Both the position numbers and the translations under genes were made by a program. The notes under the pieces were generated by a model. The model did not search any database. It was not told where the DNA came from and saw only the letters and a program-made list of their open reading frames with translations. Positions 34,901 through 44,700 of a stretch of DNA of 64,000 nucleotides are shown here, piece by piece. How positions within the stretch are numbered: the first letter of the stretch is position 1; each line of letters begins with the position of its first letter. The stretch comes from Streptomyces sp. 2131.1 (GTDB lineage Bacteria; Actinomycetota; Actinomycetes; Streptomycetales; Streptomycetaceae). The stretch spans positions 930,001 through 994,000 of the forward strand of contig NZ_FNSY01000001.1 of assembly GCF_900105515.1 (NCBI RefSeq), written 5' to 3'.

Positions 34901-37900
34901 CGCGTCGCGCAGGGCGGCGTGGGTGTCCGCCCAGCGGTCCTGCTTACCGGCGAGCCAGGCCAGGTCCTCGTAGTCGATCTCCAGGAGCCCGGTCTGTTCC
35001 AGGTTGGGCATGGTGATGCGCCAGCCGCGTTCCAGGTCGAGGTAGAGCCGGAAGGCGATCACATCGCGAAGGGTCCTCGCCGCGCTGCGGGCGAGTCCCG
35101 GCGGCAGCTCGGTCTCGCCGGTGTAGTCGACCGGATCGAGGGCGATCGCGTTGGCCACGCCGGAGGCCAGTTCCTCGTGACGTACGCCGTCCTCGCCGGC
35201 GTCCAGTGTGGCCCGGTGAAGGGCACCGCGCAGCTGGGTGATCTGGACGAAGTCGTTGAAGTGGCCGGCCTGGAGGGAGGCGTCCTGGCGGTTGTCGACG
35301 AACGTGAGCAGCTTGCGCGCCTCCTTGTCGAGCGCCTTCTCGGGCACCGATTTCAGAGAGCGGACCACGGAGGCGGAGATCAGCGAGGTCGCGGACGAAC
35401 GGCCCTCCTGGTCGAGGGTGGCGAGTTTGGCGAAGTCCTTGCCTCGCGTCTGCTCGTACGCCACTCCGCAGTGCAGACAGAAGAGGAACGGGGACGGGAT
35501 GAACGCCGCGTCCAGTTCGCCTCGGCCCTCGAAGCCGTGGGCGTCGACCTTGACCGCGCGCGGCACCCGGTCGCGGTAGGTCTTCTTGATGACCTCCTGG
35601 CCCTTGTCGTCGAGCTCGAGCCAGGACTCGGGCAGCCTGCGGTCGTCGACGGCGTACTGCGGGTTGGCCGGCCACGGGCGGTCGTGGTCGATGTACAAGT
35701 AGCCGTCGCCCTGGCGGCCACCGGTGGCGGAGGTGTCGCGCCGCGCTTCGTACCGCACGTCGCCGTTCTTCTCGTCGCGCCAGACCGTCACGTACTCCTG
35801 CCCGCATTCGCGGCAGAAGGCCAGCGGCATGAGCAGCTTGCCCCCGCTGCCGGGCTGCTCGACCTGGTAGGAGCGGGAGAGGTGGCGGGTGGCCTTGTCC
35901 TCCAGGGTGACGTAGACGGTGTCGCCCTTGGAGAGGAACTGGTGCAGCCGGAACGCGAACAGCGGGCGCTCGGTGACCGGGTGGAGAGCCTGGGAGCCGG
36001 TCTCCAGGGTGGCGCGGATCGCATCGGCGCACACGCTCTCGTCGACGCCTGACTGTGCGGCGAGCCCCTTCGCCGCGTCCTCGATCTTCGCGGGCCGCTG
36101 TCGGACGAGGCGGCCGGTCTCCTCGTCGGTGGCGAGTCCGAAGCGGGTCTCGATCCAGCGGGCGAGCGGGTCGTGGACGAGCTCGGCGTAGGCGCGCGGA
36201 GCGGCAGAGACGCTGAGGCGTTCGGCGGGGACGGTGCCGGGCGCCGGGTCGGTGGCGCGCACCAGCGTCTCGCCGATGACGTGCTGAGGGCGTACCTTCG
36301 TGCCGAAAAGGGTGGAGGCGACGTCCGCGACGACCTTCTTCTGGTCCTCCAGGGTGCCTTCGGTCGACATGGTCGCCGACGTGCCGATGCACTGGAGTTC
36401 GGCGGCCTGGCAGGCTTCGCGCACCCGGCGGATGAGCAGGGCGACGTCGGCGCCCTGGCGTCCGCGGTAGGTGTGGAGCTCGTCGAAGACGAGGAACTCG
36501 AGGTTGCGGGCCATCTTGATGAGGCTGGCCCGGTCCGCGGGCCGTGTCAGCATCAGCTCGAGCATCACGTAGTTGGTGAGCAGGATGTCCGGCGGGTTGT
36601 CGCGGATCTCCTTGCGGCGGGCGTCATCCTCCTGCCCGGTGTAGCGGGCGAAGGTGACGGGCTCTCGGCCGTCGCCGTAGCCGTCGCGCAGGTATTTCTC
36701 CAGCTCCTTGAGCTGGCTGTTGGCGAGGGCGTTCATCGGGTAGACGATGATCGCCCGCACTCGCTTCTCGGCTTTGGGACCGGCGGCCTCTCGCTCCCGC
36801 AGGACCTTGTCGACGATGGGGACGATGTAGGCGAGCGACTTACCGGAGCCGGTACCGGTGGTCAGCACGTACGAGGCCCCGGAGCGGGCGGCGTCGACGG
36901 CCTCGCGCTGGTGCTGGTGAAGAGTGAGCGGGCGGCCGTCGCAGACCGTTCCGCCCTCCGTCTTCTTGGCCTGGAAGATCTTCGCGCACTCGTCGTGGAG
37001 CACTCCCTGCCCGGCCAGTTCGAGGACCGTACCGCCGCCGGCGAAGAACGGGTTGAGGGAGAGCCAGGGGTCGGGCCACTGCGACTTGGCCTCCAGGTCA
37101 CTCTCCACGTAGGCGTTGATACGGCCGTCGCGGATGACGGTGCCGCCCTTGGTGAAGGAGTGATAGTCCTTGATCAGTGTGCGGTGCACACCGAAGACGT
37201 CCATGCCCGGGGCGGGGGCCGCACGGTGGGAGCCGTCGGTGGACGCCTGAGGCGGAACGACAGCCATGGGCCGTGCCGGCTGCTCAGCCCGGAGCGATCG
37301 GAGGCCCCGAACCGGATCGAGCGCCGCCCAGGACAACAGCTCTGCCGCGTCGTCATCAGTGTCGGCCAGCGGCAGGAGGGCGTCACGGACGGCGGCGGCA
37401 TCGGCCGGACGGTCGGCCGGGTTCTTCGCCAGCAGGCGGCCGACGAGACGGGCGAGCTCCTTCGGTACCTCCTGGCGGATCAGGCGGACCGGGGTCGGCG
37501 CTGCGTTTACGTGCTTCTCCATCAGTTCGTACGCGCTCTCACCGACGAACGGGGGAACGCCCGTAAGCATCTCGTACAGCACGCAGCCCAGGGCGTACAG
37601 GTCGGCGGCCGCCGTGACGAGGCCGACCTTGAACTGTTCGGGCGCCATGTAGCGCGCCGTGCCCACCGCCGTGCCCGAACTCGTCAGCCGCGCCTCGTCG
37701 GGATCGTCGGTGATCCGCCCCATGCCGAAGTCGAGGACCTTGACCACGCCCCCGCGGGTCAGCATGACGTTGCGCGGCTTGAGGTCGCGGTGGATGACCT
37801 CAGCACCGTGCGCTGCGGAAAGGCCATTCGCGATCTGAGCGCCGATGGCCGCGGCCCAGGAGAGGGGGAGCTGACTCTCCTCGTCGATGAGGTCGCCAAG

Positions 37901-38227
37901 CGTGTCTCCGTCGAGGAGTTCCATCGCCAGGTACGGTCGGCCGCCCTGTGCCTCGTCCACGCCACCGTCGATGATCCGGGTGAGGTTCGCGTCCTGGAGC
38001 CGGCGCATGATGCGCACCTCGCGGGCGAACCGGGCCACGGCCTTCGCGTCGGCCCTCGTGTCCACGAGGGTGCCGGAGCGGTGTCGCAGGATGAGCTTGA
38101 CGGCGACCAGGCGGTCCGCCGCCCCTTGGGGGACCTGGTGGTCCTCGGCCCGGTGCACCTCGCCCATGTTGCCGGAGTCGATCGCCCCTACGAGCCGGAA
38201 CCGTCCCGCGACCGTCTCCAGATCCAC
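31910..38227 (-). CDS. Ser/Thr protein kinase fused to MrfA/YprA-like DExH helicase with DUF1998
   Basis: 2105 residues from a GTG at 38227 preceded by AGGAGGAG. Residues 10-290 are a complete Hanks-type kinase: glycine loop GAIDSGNMGEV, VAVK Lys44, HRDLKPRN (catalytic Asp148), DFG 166-168, APE 195-197. After a linker comes an SF2 helicase with Walker A TGTGSGKS near 460, DELHTYRGRQGAD near 580, and a C-terminal RecA half with QRSGRAGRSGQPALV near 1365. Cys pairs CRECGQEY, CLHCGVAY and CAGCG...CEMC suggest zinc sites. DUF1998 closes the protein (EGGAGVLRR ... CARGCYECLLTYGN). The helicase part matches COG1205 proteins such as Bacillus MrfA. I know of no characterised DISARM component with a kinase attached. 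Confidence 0.88.
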   Translation of the reverse strand: MDLETVAGRFRLVGAIDSGNMGEVHRAEDHQVPQGAADRLVAVKLILRHRSGTLVDTRADAKAVARFAREVRIMRRLQDANLTRIIDGGVDEAQGGRPYLAMELLDGDTLGDLIDEESQLPLSWAAAIGAQIANGLSAAHGAEVIHRDLKPRNVMLTRGGVVKVLDFGMGRITDDPDEARLTSSGTAVGTARYMAPEQFKVGLVTAAADLYALGCVLYEMLTGVPPFVGESAYELMEKHVNAAPTPVRLIRQEVPKELARLVGRLLAKNPADRPADAAAVRDALLPLADTDDDAAELLSWAALDPVRGLRSLRAEQPARPMAVVPPQASTDGSHRAAPAPGMDVFGVHRTLIKDYHSFTKGGTVIRDGRINAYVESDLEAKSQWPDPWLSLNPFFAGGGTVLELAGQGVLHDECAKIFQAKKTEGGTVCDGRPLTLHQHQREAVDAARSGASYVLTTGTGSGKSLAYIVPIVDKVLREREAAGPKAEKRVRAIIVYPMNALANSQLKELEKYLRDGYGDGREPVTFARYTGQEDDARRKEIRDNPPDILLTNYVMLELMLTRPADRASLIKMARNLEFLVFDELHTYRGRQGADVALLIRRVREACQAAELQCIGTSATMSTEGTLEDQKKVVADVASTLFGTKVRPQHVIGETLVRATDPAPGTVPAERLSVSAAPRAYAELVHDPLARWIETRFGLATDEETGRLVRQRPAKIEDAAKGLAAQSGVDESVCADAIRATLETGSQALHPVTERPLFAFRLHQFLSKGDTVYVTLEDKATRHLSRSYQVEQPGSGGKLLMPLAFCRECGQEYVTVWRDEKNGDVRYEARRDTSATGGRQGDGYLYIDHDRPWPANPQYAVDDRRLPESWLELDDKGQEVIKKTYRDRVPRAVKVDAHGFEGRGELDAAFIPSPFLFCLHCGVAYEQTRGKDFAKLATLDQEGRSSATSLISASVVRSLKSVPEKALDKEARKLLTFVDNRQDASLQAGHFNDFVQITQLRGALHRATLDAGEDGVRHEELASGVANAIALDPVDYTGETELPPGLARSAARTLRDVIAFRLYLDLERGWRITMPNLEQTGLLEIDYEDLAWLAGKQDRWADTHAALRDADSALRAEVMKALLNEMRRALAIDVSYFRDDFDALQRASEERLTDPWVLSTADKAKVGTAYPTPSRPGLDRTALFLSAGGKFGKYLKRTDKAFHLPKDDLQTVIEELLKVLAKAGLVKEVTETPQRGGRFRRPSGPVVTGYRVAAQSLIWRAGTGERGAHDPLTRTYQSGDGPRVNTFFRDLYRNAAGELAGLFAREHTAQVSPEDREKREEAFRKAELKLLYCSPTMELGVDISSLNAVMMRNVPPTPANYAQRSGRAGRSGQPALVTTYCATGNSHDQYYFRRSERMVAGAVAPPRLDLANEDLVLSHLQGIWIAEAGLKLGRAIPEVLDVSYAETGDRPAPALELQPEILAASLDADAQRRTIDASLRVLAPLLPQFVETTWWHDDWIQDRVRTVPERFNRAFDRWRQLFKAALDDQYIQNKRRLDYSLTEGDRIRANGRRREAETQLNLLMNESADSKSVLSDFNPYRYLASEGFLPGYSFPRLPLAAYIPKAGGRRDGDYLQRPRFLAIREFGPGALIYHEGARYQVTRIQIPPDASGDLATTEARRCAGCGYHHDPKLRADRCEMCNEPLGAATYGLLHLHTVYTTRRERISSDEEERRRAGFRLETSFRFQDHGTRKGRLDATVSDAGGEKIATVAYGDSATVRITNTGRVRAKKDDPDGYWLDLADGRWMNDRDAADASGDSTEMPVIDADGNEKRRKKRVIPYVEDRRNIVVVTLDEPLPEPVALSVMYAMERGIEAAFELEDSELSSELLPPDDGPRNRILFTEAAEGGAGVLRRLQAEPDALAKAARRALEICHFDEDGNDLGGPHESRKCARGCYECLLTYGNQLNHTDIDRHSARGLLLRLASATARRDGRGESRTEQFKRLLAQAPNDRTSTETAVEAAVVEAAAVTQDDLLAWLKAKGLRLPDDGETLITEANAQADYVYRLPNVSLAVFVDLPGTEPTALRDEDAEERLLDARWDVLRFPHDADWDKIAAEHASYFGTAAN

Positions 38228-38357
38228 TGGTACTCCTCCTGCGCACTCCCGCGCGGCCCCGGTCAGGACTCACGCCTCCCCATGGTGGCCGCCGCGCTGC
38301 TCCGAGATGCAACGGGGTCGGCGACTCGGGGAAGCGTACACGAAAAACAGAGAACCC

Positions 38358-38401
38358 ATCACAGTTTCACTTCGTTTACATCGTCAACGCGTTGCTAGTA
38401 T
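38358..38401. promoter_or_regulatory. Divergent promoter of the two defence operons
   Basis: Rightward: TTTACA (38375-38380), 15-bp spacer, TAGTAT (38396-38401), about 70 bp before the sigma-factor gene. Leftward: TTGACG (minus strand, 38387-38382), 18-bp spacer, TGTGAT (38363-38358), about 130 bp before the kinase-helicase. The two -35 elements lie inside the same 15-bp palindrome, so one bound protein could control both. Confidence 0.5.
38374..38388. promoter_or_regulatory. Shared operator-like palindrome, copy 3
   Basis: GTTTACATCGTCAAC: the halves GTTTAC and GTCAAC are inverted at 5 of 6 positions around ATC. The following bases make CAACGCGTTG (38385-38394), a second, perfect palindrome not shared by the other copies. 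Confidence 0.6.
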
Positions 38402-38471
38402 GGTGACTCCGTAGAGACGGTCCAGGGCGTCGCGCACTGCGCCCCCGCAGTCGGATCGCGCCGCGTGAAAG

Positions 38472-41400
38472 TTGGGGGCAGTGGAACTCAGGACCTCGGT
38501 CGCATCGCTGTACCGAAACCTCCAACGCGTCGCGGAGCGCGGGGTCGTGCCGATCTCCGCATTCGAGGCGGAAACCGTCACGCTGGCGCTGGACGAAGCC
38601 GCCCGCGCGCGGCTGATCACAGCCCTTGCCGAGCTGGGACTCCGCCTTGAGGCCACTCCCACTTCTGCCACATCTACGAGTGACCCGGGAGTGGTGAAGA
38701 AGGTTGTACGGGCACACACGAAAACTCCACAACCGGAAGCATCCACGCAGCCGCGGGTGCAAACGACGCTGGAATTGCTCGACCGCTTCGTTGTCCGGGG
38801 GACTGTGACCGAGCGGGCCCTGGCGGGGGTCTCACGCCTGGCAGGTCTGAGTACACGGGAAACGGCAGATCTGCGCGCCTTCGCGGCAGCACGCTGCGAG
38901 CTGGTGGCCGCCTCCTCACCGACCAAGGCCCCTCCTCCCGCCGCCGGGACGGCGAATGACCATGAGGCGTCGTCTCCCTCAGTACCCGATGCCGGTTCGG
39001 AGCAATCGACCGGAAGCCTCGTCGCGGCCGTCGCCGCCGCCCAGGCGGTCATCGACGACGACCGTCATACGCGACGGCCGGAGAAGCGCATCCTCACAGC
39101 GTTGGAGGAGGTGGGGCTCTGCGTCATGCTGCGCGGGGGCCCCGAGCGGGTGGCCATCGAGCCGACCGATGAAGAGCTCGCGGATCTGCCGGCCGGAGAC
39201 GTCCGTCGCCTCGCCCGGGACTGTCTTGTCCTCCACAACCAGGGCCTCGCCTGGTCCCAGGTCAGAGCGCACACCGGTCAGGGACTGGAGGAGGCCGATC
39301 TCTTCCAGCACGGGATGCTCGGCATCATGCGTGCGGTCCGGAAGTTCGACGCGCGTCAGGGCAACAAGTTCTCCACCTATGCGACGTGGTGGGTACGGCA
39401 GGCCATGACTCGGGCGCTGGCCGACGAAGGCAGCGCCATCCGCATCCCGGTCCACATGCACGAGCTCGTGCGCAAGGTGGGCCGTGCGGAGCGTGACCTG
39501 CTGGTGGCGGGTAAGTCACGCAGCGCGGCCGCTGTCGCTGTGGCCTGCGATCTCTCCGTCGCAAAGGTGGAGGAGATCCGCCGGATCAGCAGGGTGACGG
39601 ACTCCACCGACCGGATCATCGGGGACGGTACCCATCTGGGAGAACTCCTCGAGGTTCGTACCTCTCTGCCGTCCGTCGAGGCATCGGTCATGACCTCGCT
39701 GGCCGGTGAGGACGCACATGCCCTCGTGGCTCTGCTGCCGGAGCGCTTCGCGCGCGTCGTGACCCTTCGCGTCGGCCTCGACGGTGAGGATCCCGCGACT
39801 CTCGATGCGATCGGCGCCGAGTTGGGAGTCACTCGCGAACGGGTCCGGCAGTTGGAATCACAGGTTTTCGCCGTGCTGCGGGTGGCCTTTCGGGATCCGG
39901 CGGGCAATCCTCATGCCGCGCTGGCGAGCATGCTCGCCGATGCGGGAGTCGAGGGCGGCGCGGGGAACCCCGTAGGTGTGATCAGCCGGGAGCTCGGCAA
40001 ACCACACTGGCGTGCCGGGATCGCGGCACTCACCGCGTTCCGGGAGCGGGTGGGGCACGCCCTCCCCGAGCCGGACCACGTCGAGGGCGGCTTCCAGCTG
40101 GGGGCATGGGTGACCGAGCAGCGTACCGAGGGCCGGGTCAGGGGTCACCGGCTCCCGTCCCACCGGCGCATCCAGTTGGACGCGCTCGGCATGGTGTGGG
40201 CCGCACCGAAGCCGGAGGAGACGTGGCGGCGCACCGAGCGTGCCCGTAGGCGCGCGCGCCACGCGGCGGGCAGCCGCCGGCCAGCAAGGCGTCGGGCCCT
40301 TCCCTCGGTCCCTGCGGAGGCCGACGTGGTGGCGTCGGCCGGGATGGCCGAGTCGTCTCCTGCGTCGCGCGAACAGGCCCACGGGCCTGCGCCCTCATCA
40401 GATGGTGCATACGTCATCGAGGAGATCACCGAACTCGGTTCCCCCACCCCGCCAGGCCCGGATACGCACGCTCCGGACCACACCTGCGCCGGGGAAGCCC
40501 AGGCGCAAGACGTGGAAGAGCTCCCGGCCGTCGCTCCATCCCCGGAGCGATACCCGACTCAATGGGACGAGGCCATCGCCCTGCCCCGCACGCTCGACCG
40601 CAACGTCCAGTGGATGGCCACATACGTGCACCTCGCCCTCGGCCACGTCCTTCTGAATGAGATTCTGGGCCTCTACCCCACGCTCGCCATGGCCGCGGTG
40701 GCCGACGGCAACAGGCTCCCCGACCGCCCGGTCGCGCAGGCTCTTGACGTTCTTGTACGTGTGGTGGACGGCCTCAGGGAGAGAGGGGCCCGCCCGGAGG
40801 ACTTCTTCGAGCATTCGTCCCCTGCCCTGCTCGGCCGGTCGCCGCGTGCGTACCTGGCCGACTCGCCCCTCACCAAGCCGGAAGCCCGGCTGGCGCTCGC
40901 GGACGCTCTCAAGGAATTCCGCCACTACAGCGGGGCCGCTGAGCCCGAGGCAGTCCCCTCGTCCTCCTCTCCCCACGTCAGCGCGGATCCCGAATCCGCC
41001 GAGGACACCATCAGCGCCCTGCGCGAAGCGCAATCCGCTGCCGACGAGGCGCACCGTCGGCTCCGGCAGATGGAAGCCGACGTAGCCGACAGGATCGCCC
41101 GTGCACGGGCGGCCGAACGCAACAGAGCCCAGGCGGACGCCGACGAGGCGGCGCGTCGCCTCCAGGAGCTCGAAGCGAGCGTGGCCGAACGGATCGCGAA
41201 CGCCAGAGCGGAGGAACGGACCAGGGCGTGGGACGCGGCGCAAGCCGATCTGATGCAGCAGATCGCCCAGGCCCGCCGTGAAGCAGCACGACTCGTTCGC
41301 GAGGCCGAGGCCGCTGCCGAGGCCCACGTCCTGCAGGCGAAGTCCTCCCTCGCCGATGCTGCCGCCGAACGTGAGGAACGGTTGGTGCGTCGGATGGAAG

Positions 41401-41714
41401 AGGATCTGGTCCGCCGGACGCAGGGCATCGAAGAGGCGGCCCGCCAGAAGATACAGGTGCTCGAGGACCGGCTACGGCAGGCCGAGGCGGCCTTCGTCGA
41501 ACGGGCCCGGACCGCCCAGGCGGTGGAGTACGAGGCATCCGAACGCGTCCGGGCCGTCGAGCGATGGGCTGAGCTGCGCGTCACTGAGGTGCAGCAGGCC
41601 GCACACTCCCGCATCGCCGAACTCGAGGCACGGCTTGCGTCGACGCAGGAGCCGGCTTGCTCGCAGTCGGCGCCCCAGCAGCCTGATCCGCGCCGCTGGT
41701 GGCGGCGTCCATGA
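38472..41714 (+). CDS. HrdB-like sigma-70 factor fused to helicase-associated domain and long coiled coil
   Basis: 1080 residues from TTG 38472; a GTG at 38481 is the alternative and neither has a well-spaced ribosome site. Sigma region 2 is nearly textbook: DLFQHGMLGIMRAVRKFD, then KFSTYATWWVRQAMTRAL (about 275-316), then AIRIPVHM. Region 3 follows, with GDGTHLGELLE near 390. Region 4 has ERFARVVTLRVGLDG and the helix-turn-helix GVTRERVRQLES (about 424-465). Next comes a helicase-associated-type repeat (FQLGAWVTEQRTEGRVRG, about 540-577) and a Pro/Ser-rich linker. A helical domain follows (about 690-830), then an Ala/Glu/Arg-rich coiled coil from about 848 to 1056. Housekeeping sigma factors are about 330-530 residues, without such a tail. 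First gene of the rightward operon. Confidence 0.87.
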   Translation: MGAVELRTSVASLYRNLQRVAERGVVPISAFEAETVTLALDEAARARLITALAELGLRLEATPTSATSTSDPGVVKKVVRAHTKTPQPEASTQPRVQTTLELLDRFVVRGTVTERALAGVSRLAGLSTRETADLRAFAAARCELVAASSPTKAPPPAAGTANDHEASSPSVPDAGSEQSTGSLVAAVAAAQAVIDDDRHTRRPEKRILTALEEVGLCVMLRGGPERVAIEPTDEELADLPAGDVRRLARDCLVLHNQGLAWSQVRAHTGQGLEEADLFQHGMLGIMRAVRKFDARQGNKFSTYATWWVRQAMTRALADEGSAIRIPVHMHELVRKVGRAERDLLVAGKSRSAAAVAVACDLSVAKVEEIRRISRVTDSTDRIIGDGTHLGELLEVRTSLPSVEASVMTSLAGEDAHALVALLPERFARVVTLRVGLDGEDPATLDAIGAELGVTRERVRQLESQVFAVLRVAFRDPAGNPHAALASMLADAGVEGGAGNPVGVISRELGKPHWRAGIAALTAFRERVGHALPEPDHVEGGFQLGAWVTEQRTEGRVRGHRLPSHRRIQLDALGMVWAAPKPEETWRRTERARRRARHAAGSRRPARRRALPSVPAEADVVASAGMAESSPASREQAHGPAPSSDGAYVIEEITELGSPTPPGPDTHAPDHTCAGEAQAQDVEELPAVAPSPERYPTQWDEAIALPRTLDRNVQWMATYVHLALGHVLLNEILGLYPTLAMAAVADGNRLPDRPVAQALDVLVRVVDGLRERGARPEDFFEHSSPALLGRSPRAYLADSPLTKPEARLALADALKEFRHYSGAAEPEAVPSSSSPHVSADPESAEDTISALREAQSAADEAHRRLRQMEADVADRIARARAAERNRAQADADEAARRLQELEASVAERIANARAEERTRAWDAAQADLMQQIAQARREAARLVREAEAAAEAHVLQAKSSLADAAAEREERLVRRMEEDLVRRTQGIEEAARQKIQVLEDRLRQAEAAFVERARTAQAVEYEASERVRAVERWAELRVTEVQQAAHSRIAELEARLASTQEPACSQSAPQQPDPRRWWRRP

Positions 41715-41754
41715 GCGCCCCAGCCGCACGACAACCATGTGGAGGAAGCAAGCA

Positions 41755-44700
41755 GTGAGCCCCAGAGACGAACTCGTCGACTACCTGCGCCGCCAACTGG
41801 TCGGCCCTGCGCAGGGCGTGGACGAGGTGCTCGACGCACCGCCCGACCGGCAGTATCTGATGGGTACCCTGTACGCCCAGGAGGCCGACCTGCAGCGTCG
41901 CTTGACGGAGACGGCGGAAGAGCTCGACGGCCCCGGTACGGAGAGCGACGCGGAGGACACGAACCCGGCGGCGGACCCGATTCCCGAGTCGAACTCCTGG
42001 CTTCCGTCGTCCCTCGGCTTCAGCTTCTACACCGACGCCACGGCAGTGGAGATCACGTGTGGCGCGGCTCGCTACGAGACCGAGCAGGGGGAGCGCGGGC
42101 GCCGCTGGCGGCGCATCGCCCTTCCCGAGGAGACCCTGGCACTCGGCCCGGAAGCCGAGCGGATGGACGTCCTCGACGGCCGGGCCGAGATCAGGCTGCG
42201 GCGGCGCCCCTTCGGATCCGGGCATCTGATCACCGTGGCACTGGTGAACAAGGCCCGCGCCGGCAGCGCACCACCCGCGGGTCATGCGCGACCCAACCAG
42301 TGGGACCGGATGCTCTTCCAGGTCCGGCTCGCGGCCCGCCCGGTGGGGGGCGACGTGCTTCAGTACCCGAGTGTGCGTCTGGCCAGCAGGGATCCGGAAG
42401 AACAGGAGCTGCGACTCCAGTATCGCCATGTCCGTACGCACGCGGTCGGCCACGGCTGTTCGGTCGATGAAATCCACGAGGAGGGCCGGATCGCTGCGCT
42501 GGAAGCGTCGGTGATGCCGGAGGCCGAGGTGCCCGCCACCATGGCCGCCGGCCCGGTCGGTCTGCCCGTCCTGCGTGTACTCCACCTCGCGGATCCACGC
42601 CTGCCGGCCGACGAACTGCGCGGGGAACTCCTGGCCTTCGCAGCCGGATACCGTGCATGGTACGAGGCCCAGCGGGACACCCCCGTGCCCAGCTGGGGCC
42701 GGGACGCCGCCCACCGCATTCTCGACCGCATCGAGAGCGTGGTCCGCCGCATCGAGGCCGGGGTACGCACACTGTGCGCTCCCGAACGTCCAGACTTGCT
42801 TGCCGCGTTCCGTACGGCCAATCGCGCCATGGCCCTGCAGATGCGGCACACGGCGCCCGACCAGGCCGGTGAGCGACGGGCGCGCCGTGATCATGCCGCG
42901 TCAGACCCCGAGCCGGCGGCCGAGACGGCATGGCGCCCCTTCCAGCTGGCCTTCTTCCTGCTTTCGCTGGAGGGCATCGCTGACCCGGAGCATCCGGACA
43001 GGGACGTGGCCGACCTGATCTGGTTTCCGACCGGTGGCGGCAAGACGGAGGCGTATCTCCTGCTGGCCGCATTCGTCCTGGTGCTGCGGCGGCGTGACCC
43101 TCTTGGCGGCGGAACCGCCGTGCTCAGCCGCTACACCCTCAGCCTGCTCACCACCCAGCAGTTCCAGCGTGCCGCGACCACGGTGTGCGCCCTGGAAAAG
43201 CTCCGTCGCGAGGACCCCTCCACGCTGGGCGCCGAGCCGTTCTCCATCGGCCTGTGGGTGGGGATGTCCACCTCCCCGAACACGTACGAGGCGGCGGTTA
43301 CCGCATTCGCCGAACAGCGGGAGGCCTCCCGGCCGGACGACGTCTTCATCCTCGACCGGTGCCCCTGGTGCGGCACCCGCATTCTGCCTAACAGCAAGTC
43401 TCCTGACATCGGGGACTACGGAGTGCGGGCGACCGCCGACTCGTTCGCCTTTTACTGCCCCCGCGACACCTGCGCGTTCCACGACGAGCTGCCCGTGGCC
43501 GTCGTCGACGAGCACCTGTACGACCGGCCGCCGTCCTTCGTACTCGGTACCGTTGACAAATTCGCCCGCCTTGCCTGGGAACCGCGTTCCGGGCGTCTGT
43601 TCGGGGCCGGGTCCGGGCACAAGCCGCCCTCGTTGATCATCCAGGACGAGCTACACCTGTTGACCGGCCCCCTGGGCACGACGGTCGGCTTGTACGAGTC
43701 GGCAGTACTGGGCCTGTGCACCCGGAACGGCGTCGGGCCGAAAGTGGTCGCCTCCACCGCGACGATCCGCCGTTCCGGCGAACAGGTGCGCGGCCTGTAC
43801 GGGCGCGATGTTCAACTGTTCCCTCCCGCGGGACTCGATGCCCGCCACTCGTACTTCGCCGAACCGGACGCCTCGCGGCCGGGCCGCCGCTACGTCGGTG
43901 TGATGGCTCAGGGCCACACGGCGGGCCGTGCCTCGGTGGCCACGGCCGCCGCCCTGCTCCAGGGCGCATGGGAGCTGCCCGAGGAAAGCCGGGACGCCTA
44001 CTGGACCTTGGTCGCCTATCACCACAGTCTCCGCGAGCTGGGCCGCACCGTCACCGCCGCGGCCGACGACATTCCGGCGCAGCTCGCGGGGCTCGACAGC
44101 AGTCACGGCACACGGGAACTGACGGACCGCCAGGTGCAGGAGCTGACTGGCAACCTGGCTCGCGCTGAGCAGCCGCTGCTGCTCGACCGGCTCGAGAAGC
44201 CGTACTCCGCACCCGACTCCGTGTCCTTCCTCCCCTGCACCAACATGCTGTCGGTCGGTGTGGATGTGAAGAGGCTCGCTCTGATGCTGATGCAGGGCCA
44301 GCCGAAGACGACCGCCGAGTACATCCAGGCGACCAGCCGCGTCGGGCGGCACACGGTTCCGGGCCTTGTCGTGACCTTCTTCAACGCCACCCGTCCCCGG
44401 GACCGCTCGCATTACGAGACGTTCGACGTCTACCACCGGGCTCTGTACCGACACGTCGAGCCGACCAGTGTTACGCCCTGGTCCGAACCGTCACGGCGCC
44501 GCGCACTGCACGCCGCGCTCGTGATCCTCGTACGCCACGGTCTCGGTCTCTCGGCGGAGAACCAGGCGGGTGAGGTCCTCGACAGGATGCCGGCCGTCGC
44601 AGCTCTGGCCGAGGAACTGGCGCTGCGGGCCGCCGCCGGTGATCCGAGGGCTGCTGCCGGCGTGCACCAGGAACTGGACGAGTTGCTGTCCGCGTGGCAG

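Noticed and set aside
31874..36052. Very long plus-strand open frame opposite the kinase-helicase gene
   Set aside because: Its translation is Val/Gly/Asp/Arg-rich without any domain, and it is the third-position GC shadow of a strongly supported minus-strand gene.
24799..38227. BREX-2/Pgl system
   Set aside because: A kinase and a PglX-sized methylase are present, but there is no PglZ phosphatase or PglY ATPase, and the DrmA, DrmB and SNF2 genes fit DISARM better.
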